A stretch of DNA of 30,950 nt, taken from a virus. The stretch spans positions 1 through 30,950 of IMG/VR virus record IMGVR_UViG_3300046004_001258, one strand, 5' to 3'. A model generated the notes under the pieces. That model saw only the letters and a list, made by a program, of their open reading frames with translations. It was not told where the DNA came from and did no database searches. Shown here in pieces: positions 26,516 through 30,950 of this stretch (position 1 is its first letter; every line of letters begins with the position of its first letter). The position numbers and the translations under genes are program-made.

Positions 26516-27226
26516 CTTACCACCTTTTTTTAAATTATCAATTGCCCATAATGGTTGGAGATTTGTGTAATGACATAGTTTATAAACATCATCTTCGGTT
26601 TTTGCTGAAGATAAAGGTATAATATGATCAATATGCCAACCGTAGAGTCCGTAGTTATCCCACGACATTCCTTCCGTAAATTTTTGATCTAAATATTCCT
26701 TTAGAAATTGGGGAGAACAACCAACAATTTCAAAAGTTTTGTTTTTTTTTGTAATGTTATTTTTTATCAAAAACCCATATATTCTAGCTCTTAAACTACA
26801 CGTAAGTTTAAATAAAAAATCACATTCTCTTCTTTTTTTTTGGTAGTCCCCACTATAATTAGGGTTTTTTTTCCGGTATTCTATAAAATAATTGGGGTTA
26901 GATTCTCTAAAAATTTTACTTTTTTGAATTATTAATTCTTTGTTTTTTAAGTAGTGTTTTCGTGAATTATATTTTTGTCTTATTTTTATTGTTTCTTTAT
27001 TTGTTTCCCTATAAATTTTACCTTTTTCCTTAATAATCTCACTATTAACTTTTTTATAATTTTTTGAATATTTTATTACGTTTTCTTTATTTTTGTTTCT
27101 ATATTCCTTTGCTTTCACATTAAAACAAATTTTACATAAAGACCGAAATTTACCATTATTTGGGTTAACATAATACTCACAAATATTTTTTACTTCCTCA
27201 CATTTACTACAAACTTTTGTTTCCAT
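26507..27226 (-). CDS. HNH endonuclease with N-terminal zinc ribbon
   Basis: This 239-residue protein is a probable homing-type endonuclease. The N-terminus has a treble-clef-like CxxC ... CxxC ribbon (C6, C9, C31, C34). The middle (about 40-135) is a very Lys-rich helical region likely to contact DNA. The C-terminus has an HNH core: WHIDHIIPLS (H198, D200, H201), LCHYTNLQPLW with N222, and IDNLKKGG with N231. Such genes are common freestanding selfish elements in T4-like phages. It overlaps a small ribbon-helix-helix gene at its 5' end by about 20 bases and the convergent neck-side gene at its 3' end by nine bases, so it looks inserted at a gene boundary. It lies next to DNA polymerase, a frequent target of homing nucleases. 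Confidence 0.85.
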   Translation of the reverse strand: METKVCSKCEEVKNICEYYVNPNNGKFRSLCKICFNVKAKEYRNKNKENVIKYSKNYKKVNSEIIKEKGKIYRETNKETIKIRQKYNSRKHYLKNKELIIQKSKIFRESNPNYFIEYRKKNPNYSGDYQKKRRECDFLFKLTCSLRARIYGFLIKNNITKKNKTFEIVGCSPQFLKEYLDQKFTEGMSWDNYGLYGWHIDHIIPLSSAKTEDDVYKLCHYTNLQPLWAIDNLKKGGKLV

Positions 27227-27362
27227 AATATTCCCTAATTATATTTTCTATTATTTGGGACACTCTACCACCATTTTTCATAAGTTCAGAATATAGTTGT
27301 CTATCCATACAAATACCAACTTTTATCTTTTTATCTTTTTCTTCTTTTTTAGGTCGTCCCAT
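27207..27362 (-). CDS. Small ribbon-helix-helix-like protein overlapping the HNH gene
   Basis: This 51-residue ORF starts at the ATG 27362 with an ATATTTAT element 12 bases ahead. The product begins MGRPKKEEKDKKIKVGI, an N-terminus common in ribbon-helix-helix proteins, then has a helix (MDRQLYSELM), a Gly-rich turn (KNGG) and a second helix (VSQIIENIIREYY). The stop (27209-27207) lies inside the start of the HNH gene, a 20-base overlap in another frame, so the two are probably made from one message. It may act as a repressor of itself and the nuclease, or regulate the adjacent polymerase. These are inferences; only the pattern and layout are seen. Confidence 0.7.
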   Translation of the reverse strand: MGRPKKEEKDKKIKVGICMDRQLYSELMKNGGRVSQIIENIIREYYGNKSL

Positions 27363-27366
27363 ATAT

Positions 27367-27374
27367 ATAAATAT
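27367..27374 (-). promoter_or_regulatory. ATATTTAT element before the ribbon-helix-helix/HNH pair
   Basis: TAGATATTTATATATATG is on the minus strand, 12 bases before the ATG at 27362. It could serve both overlapping genes. Confidence 0.35.
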
Positions 27375-27413
27375 CTAACATTTTAGTAAAGTTCAAACTT
27401 TTATTATTATTTT

Positions 27414-30344
27414 TTAGTTAATATGTTCTTCCCATCCAGGCTCCGCTAAGTCGTATATATGGTCAGGGCTAATACCAACATTAGTCCAGAAATCCAATTC
27501 TTCTGGTGTTACAGTTAATAGATCAACCAAATCATCTTGGTCTTCAGGTTTAAATGGATTACCATTTGTTAATACGCATTGACCTGAAGTATAAAAACTT
27601 CTATCTTCTGGATTTTTTACTAATAACGAATCTCTAACCTCATTACTAAAAACAATAAGTAATGGTTCAACTCGTTTATTAAAAGTTGCAATTGCTCTTT
27701 GGATATTATATTCACCTAACATCTCAGGGTTGTTTTCTAAATCAGATGGTTCAATACGATAACAATTTAATTGAACTACCGAACCAACAATGTCTGAAAA
27801 GGCCACTTGATATGCCCCCTCTGTTGGTATACCTGTGTTTGCCTCTTTATTTGGTGAATCACTTCTTACCCAGTTATCGTCACCCCAAGATTGTTCCCAC
27901 CCATTTTTAAGTAAGAATTTTACCTTTTCCTTATGATTTTCATTAGTTTGGAAATATAAATCTAAATGTTCTTTACTCCAACCTTTCTTTGGTTTATTAA
28001 CTTTCTGAACATCTCCGTGAGACGCTTTAGTTCCGTTATTGACATAAAAAATTGTGTCCCCAAGATTTGATTGTATTTTATCTCTAATCACAAGTTCCAT
28101 ATGTGCTTGTCGGGACATCAAACTACCCGACTTTGTTGTTTGCTTACTACGTTTAATGTAATCATCAACACTTGTTTTAACTCTTGCCTTTGATGCAATT
28201 TCTGCCAATGGAACTCTTAGATCAAAAATCTTTTGGATATACTCATAATACCACTCAATAAATTCTTTACCCTCACCTTTAAGTAATTGTTTAACACCCT
28301 TATCCAAAAACTTCTCAATATATTTTGGCATCTTTTTGGACTTAATGCTATTACCCGTTAATTTAACTTTACCATTATGTTCCATCGTTGCATAGTTCTT
28401 ACGAGCCAAGTTAATACAAGAATCCCAAGTCCCATCACAATCTAAAAACATCTCCCGTTTCATAAAGATGTCGTTAAATTCTGCAACATCCGCATCATAT
28501 CCTGTATATTCTTTACCTTCTTTAATTAATGGGTTATTTCCTTTCCCAATATAAACCCTATCATCAACACCCCCTTCAGGTAGTGAAAAGTTAACACCGT
28601 CAGTATCTAACACTGATGCAGTATATCCTCGTTTTGTAAAAAATTTAACCATTTGTCTTAAATATTGTCTCCCCGTACAGGTTATTTCTTCCCCCATATT
28701 TATATCACCCCAAGGAAATACGTGAGGAGCCGATAACGATCCAAAGAATGCGTTGATAAAAATCTTTACAGGTAACTGAAAACGATCATATTTTTGAGAT
28801 TTCTTCTTATCTATGGTTTTATATTCTGCCGCCAAATTCTTATACATAATACGAGAATTACGAAAATACGATAATAGTCCTTTCATTGCTCCTGTTATAT
28901 CACACTCAGGAAATACATCATGAACCAATTGAATTGATGGGTATAGTGAGGAATAATCAAGTTTTAATACGTTCTTAGAATATCCCACCTTTAACAAACG
29001 TGATAACCCACCAACAAAGTTTCTTTTCTCTTCTTTCTTTGGGATTGCCAACCCATGTTTATATGACCACGCCAACATAACCATCTTCCAGAGCGTTGCA
29101 GTCCCCATGGTTGAAACTCGTTCATAAGTTGTTGGAACCAATGATGCCAATAGAAACGTTGCTTGGTTGAATTCGTCATCAACAATCAATGTCTCCTCAA
29201 GGTCATCGTCAAGATATCTCTCAACAATATCATCCCCCGTTGTTTTTATGTAAGTGTCTCCTCGTCTAAAACAAACCTCATCAATCTTGGGATCAACACC
29301 ACATTTACGGTAATTACCATTTTCTATGTTTAACCAATAGTTGTCTTTGTCGGCATACATAGGACCAATCTTTGTGTGGTCAATATATATACGATCTTTG
29401 GCTTCGGCATCAATAAACTTTGTGATGTATTTTAAACCTGCCTCTTTAATGTTTGAATTGATTGCCTGTGATCTACGAACTGAGTGAATAATATCAATTA
29501 CATTATATCCCCACAATTGAACCTGATTAAATCTCTCAACCTCATTTGCAAGTTTTAACATTGATTCCTTTTGGGATATTGTTTTCTTTGGGTTTAATGA
29601 TATTGCAATTTTCTTAATATCTAAATTCAGTGCCTTACATCTCTCAAATATCCAAAACCAGTCAAAGTTTGCTGAGTTATATCCCGCAATAATTGATGGT
29701 TTAAGTTCATCTATTGTTCTGAAAAATTCCACAAGACCTCGTCTCTCCTCATCTTCATTTGAACATTCTATTACTTTTTTAAACCCTTTATTGGTTTTCA
29801 TCCCAATCATAAAGATACGACCATCCTTTGGTTCCAAAGAGGTCGTTTCAAGGTCAAATCCAAATCTGGTAATATCGTTGTATTCCTCAAACCCCTTAAA
29901 TAATCGTTTTTCTTTTGAAACAAGGTATTGTTCCACCGGTGATAAAACCGTTATCTTATCCTTACATTTCTCACCCCAAGGATCTAAACCACCATCCTTA
30001 AAGAATTGTATAAGTTCTCTATATCCTTTTAATGACTTAACCAAAAATGTTAAACCATTCTCTAATCGTTCATTACCATCGGTTCGTAATTTCTCAATCA
30101 CAATACCATATTTGGTCATCGCCTCTTTTTGGTTATCTTTTGATGAACCATAAAAATTTAACCCACGTAGATCTCCTACCCAAGCAAATGCAATAAAACT
30201 TTCTTTTTGTATTGTTTTCCCTTGACCGGGAACTTCTTTGATTTTATATACACAATTGGATGCGTAATCAAATTCCACCGAAACAATGTGTTGTTCGGGA
30301 TCAGACCCCTCAAGAAAGGCCTTAATTTCTTCTGCTGATATCAT
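27414..30344 (-). CDS. Family B DNA polymerase with 3'-5' exonuclease
   Basis: This 976-residue replicative polymerase has exonuclease motifs FDLETT (D164, E166), YNSANFD (D228) and probably Y377xxxD381, and polymerase motifs A DYSSLYPS (D463), B KIFINAFFG (K527, N531) and C LDTDG (D580, D582). It resembles T4 gp43 in length (898) and layout with about 80 extra residues. Motif C has Gly where most members have Ser (DTDS), although both catalytic Asp remain. The last part (after about 840) holds residues likely to form the thumb and the clamp-binding tail. In T4 this enzyme works with clamp, loader, helicase-primase and SSB, none of which are in the window. The 5' leader (30345-30480) holds a short upstream ORF and a hairpin. 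Confidence 0.92.
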   Translation of the reverse strand: MISAEEIKAFLEGSDPEQHIVSVEFDYASNCVYKIKEVPGQGKTIQKESFIAFAWVGDLRGLNFYGSSKDNQKEAMTKYGIVIEKLRTDGNERLENGLTFLVKSLKGYRELIQFFKDGGLDPWGEKCKDKITVLSPVEQYLVSKEKRLFKGFEEYNDITRFGFDLETTSLEPKDGRIFMIGMKTNKGFKKVIECSNEDEERRGLVEFFRTIDELKPSIIAGYNSANFDWFWIFERCKALNLDIKKIAISLNPKKTISQKESMLKLANEVERFNQVQLWGYNVIDIIHSVRRSQAINSNIKEAGLKYITKFIDAEAKDRIYIDHTKIGPMYADKDNYWLNIENGNYRKCGVDPKIDEVCFRRGDTYIKTTGDDIVERYLDDDLEETLIVDDEFNQATFLLASLVPTTYERVSTMGTATLWKMVMLAWSYKHGLAIPKKEEKRNFVGGLSRLLKVGYSKNVLKLDYSSLYPSIQLVHDVFPECDITGAMKGLLSYFRNSRIMYKNLAAEYKTIDKKKSQKYDRFQLPVKIFINAFFGSLSAPHVFPWGDINMGEEITCTGRQYLRQMVKFFTKRGYTASVLDTDGVNFSLPEGGVDDRVYIGKGNNPLIKEGKEYTGYDADVAEFNDIFMKREMFLDCDGTWDSCINLARKNYATMEHNGKVKLTGNSIKSKKMPKYIEKFLDKGVKQLLKGEGKEFIEWYYEYIQKIFDLRVPLAEIASKARVKTSVDDYIKRSKQTTKSGSLMSRQAHMELVIRDKIQSNLGDTIFYVNNGTKASHGDVQKVNKPKKGWSKEHLDLYFQTNENHKEKVKFLLKNGWEQSWGDDNWVRSDSPNKEANTGIPTEGAYQVAFSDIVGSVVQLNCYRIEPSDLENNPEMLGEYNIQRAIATFNKRVEPLLIVFSNEVRDSLLVKNPEDRSFYTSGQCVLTNGNPFKPEDQDDLVDLLTVTPEELDFWTNVGISPDHIYDLAEPGWEEHIN

Positions 30345-30391
30345 TTTAATATATTTAAGTTTGGTTCATTATCTGTCGTACTTGCCGACAT
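30341..30391 (-). CDS. Possible leader peptide coupled to DNA polymerase
   Basis: A 16-codon ORF encoding MSASTTDNEPNLNILK starts at 30391, with AAGG just ahead of its ATG. Its TGA overlaps the polymerase ATG as ATGA. The polymerase ATG itself has no visible Shine-Dalgarno sequence (ATTAAAATG). It could couple polymerase translation to reading of the leader. The ORF is short enough to arise by chance. Confidence 0.3.
   Translation of the reverse strand: MSASTTDNEPNLNILK
30374..30390 (-). promoter_or_regulatory. Hairpin in the DNA polymerase leader
   Basis: On the minus strand TGTCG and CGACA form a five-pair stem around the seven-base loop GCAAGTA, 29 bases before the polymerase ATG and overlapping the start of the leader ORF. 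T4 gp43 represses its own translation by binding a small hairpin with a five-pair stem at its ribosome-binding site, so an analogous operator is possible. This is only a resemblance in size and place; the loop sequence is different. Confidence 0.3.
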
Positions 30392-30434
30392 TTACCTTAT
30401 ACTCTTAAATATATTATAAAAAAGGTTGGTTATC

Positions 30435-30471
30435 AATATCCCCCCAACATTAAATAACATCGGGGGATATT
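30435..30471 (-). terminator. Stem-loop after the 78-residue gene, probable terminator or 3' stabiliser
   Basis: AATATCCCCC (30435-30444) pairs perfectly with GGGGGATATT (30462-30471) around a 17-base loop, ten bases beyond the stop of the 78-residue gene. No T run follows at once on the minus strand; a T6 run comes about 13 bases later. It may act as a weak terminator or protect the 3' end of the message, and it separates that gene from polymerase. Confidence 0.55.
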
Positions 30472-30480
30472 AAATATTTC

Positions 30481-30717
30481 TTATGCCGTGTAAAGTGTGT
30501 TTAATTTAGCAATAACATCAGCATTTGTCCATTCACCAATAGCGTCATAAGCGGCACCTTCCCATAATACAACAGGTTCGTTTGCTTCCTCAATATGAAC
30601 GATAACCTTTTTTTGTCCTGGGAAATCAACCATACGTCTGATTGTTAATGAGTTAAATGTTTTTGTTTGTTCAGCAACAACAACCATAGTTTTTGGGTTC
30701 GCAATTTCTACTTTCAT
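30481..30717 (-). CDS. Small protein of unknown function with a sheath-like leader
   Basis: This 78-residue protein has no recognised domain. It begins MKVEIANPKTMVVVAEQ, is beta-rich in the first two thirds (KKVIVHIEEANEPVVLWEG) and ends in a short helix (NADVIAKLNTLYTA). No membrane segment or signal peptide is seen. Its upstream region closely resembles that of the sheath gene: TATATTTATATAAAAAC about 40 bases before the ATG, then a G-poor leader with AAACAAACAAAAC, and no Shine-Dalgarno sequence. By analogy with the sheath, it is expected to be expressed strongly. A virion or other abundant role is therefore possible but not shown. Confidence 0.65.
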   Translation of the reverse strand: MKVEIANPKTMVVVAEQTKTFNSLTIRRMVDFPGQKKVIVHIEEANEPVVLWEGAAYDAIGEWTNADVIAKLNTLYTA

Positions 30718-30748
30718 TTTTTTTGTTTTGTTTGTTTTATGTTTTTAT

Positions 30749-30756
30749 ATAAATAT
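30749..30756 (-). promoter_or_regulatory. ATATTTAT element before the 78-residue gene
   Basis: GGTATATTTATATAAAAAC is on the minus strand, 39 bases before the ATG at 30717. It matches the sheath and tube upstream regions in sequence and spacing. Confidence 0.42.
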
Positions 30757-30776
30757 ACCGATTTTAGTGAATGTTT

Positions 30777-30950
30777 TTAATTACAACAAGGAAATTCAAT
30801 AACATAACAACTCTCATAAGGTAGGTCATCAGCAATAAAACTTTCTTGGATATTGATAAATAATTGTTCTCTGATCGGTAAAATCAATGTTCCTTCATCA
30901 TTTCTTAATAAGAATTGACCTTCATATCTACCAACCTTATTTGTATCCCT
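30777..30950 (-). CDS. C-terminal end of a gene that starts beyond the right edge
   Basis: The minus strand is open from the right edge to the TAA at 30779-30777, giving the last 57 residues of a protein. It reads VGRYEGQFLLRNDEGTLILP, then REQLFINIQESFIADDLPY, and ends ESCYVIEFPCCN. The beta-rich pattern would suit a virion or fibre-type protein, but the fragment is too short to name. An ATATTTAT element and the 78-residue gene follow it. Confidence 0.6.
   Translation of the reverse strand, partial: RDTNKVGRYEGQFLLRNDEGTLILPIREQLFINIQESFIADDLPYESCYVIEFPCCN

Noticed and set aside
1-30950. Alternative genetic code (TAG or TGA reassigned), as seen in some large gut phages
   Set aside because: Genes end at TAA, TAG or TGA at the expected places with normal lengths, and no conserved gene needs read-through.
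1-30950. CRISPR arrays, tRNA genes, insertion sequences
   Set aside because: No regular direct repeats with spacers, no cloverleaf-like segment and no transposase were seen on reading. A tRNA scan was not possible here.

Overview
The window looks like part of the genome of a large T4-like contractile-tailed phage (myovirus). It is AT-rich, uses standard stop codons, and is packed almost wall to wall with genes on both strands. Recognisable hallmarks are a gp18-type tail sheath, a gp19-type tail tube, a gp53/LysM-type baseplate protein, a gp26-type baseplate protein, a tape-measure-like protein of T4 length, a family B DNA polymerase and an SNF2-type helicase. No rRNA, tRNA, CRISPR array or ribosomal gene was seen. 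A Bacteroidota host is plausible but inferred only: several leaders are long, A/C-rich and lack a Shine-Dalgarno sequence, and the superoxide dismutase domain reads like a Bacteroidota Mn/Fe-SOD.

Left block, minus strand, read right to left (20315 down to 1): two neck/tail-completion proteins; a very large tail sheath with extra domains inserted; a HAD-family phosphatase-like enzyme; the tail tube; a gp26-like protein with a short overlapping second-frame ORF (possible programmed frameshift); a tape measure; a 1702-residue baseplate protein carrying an OmpA-like domain; a gp53-like protein; and a giant structural protein that runs off the left edge after at least 1607 codons. Strong hairpin terminators follow the sheath and the tube, so these high-copy parts look like separate transcription units.

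Middle block, plus strand (20395 to 26515): an SNF2-type helicase; an 820-residue fusion of a zincin-like domain, a complete Fe/Mn superoxide dismutase, a small phage module and a PD-(D/E)XK nuclease-like domain; a stand-alone paralogue of that module followed by a degraded third fragment; a gp13-like neck protein; and a small structural-looking protein.

Right block, minus strand: an HNH endonuclease gene overlapping a small ribbon-helix-helix gene, the family B DNA polymerase with a possible leader peptide and hairpin in its 5' leader, a 78-residue unknown whose leader resembles that of the sheath, and the C-terminus of another gene cut by the right edge. A second small ribbon-helix-helix gene lies at 18589-18753 on the plus strand.

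A recurring element, core ATATTTAT, sits 12-46 bases before at least ten start codons in coding orientation and may be this phage's own promoter. The most unusual item is the superoxide dismutase fusion. Next are the OmpA-like domain in the baseplate, the possible frameshift and the decorated sheath.
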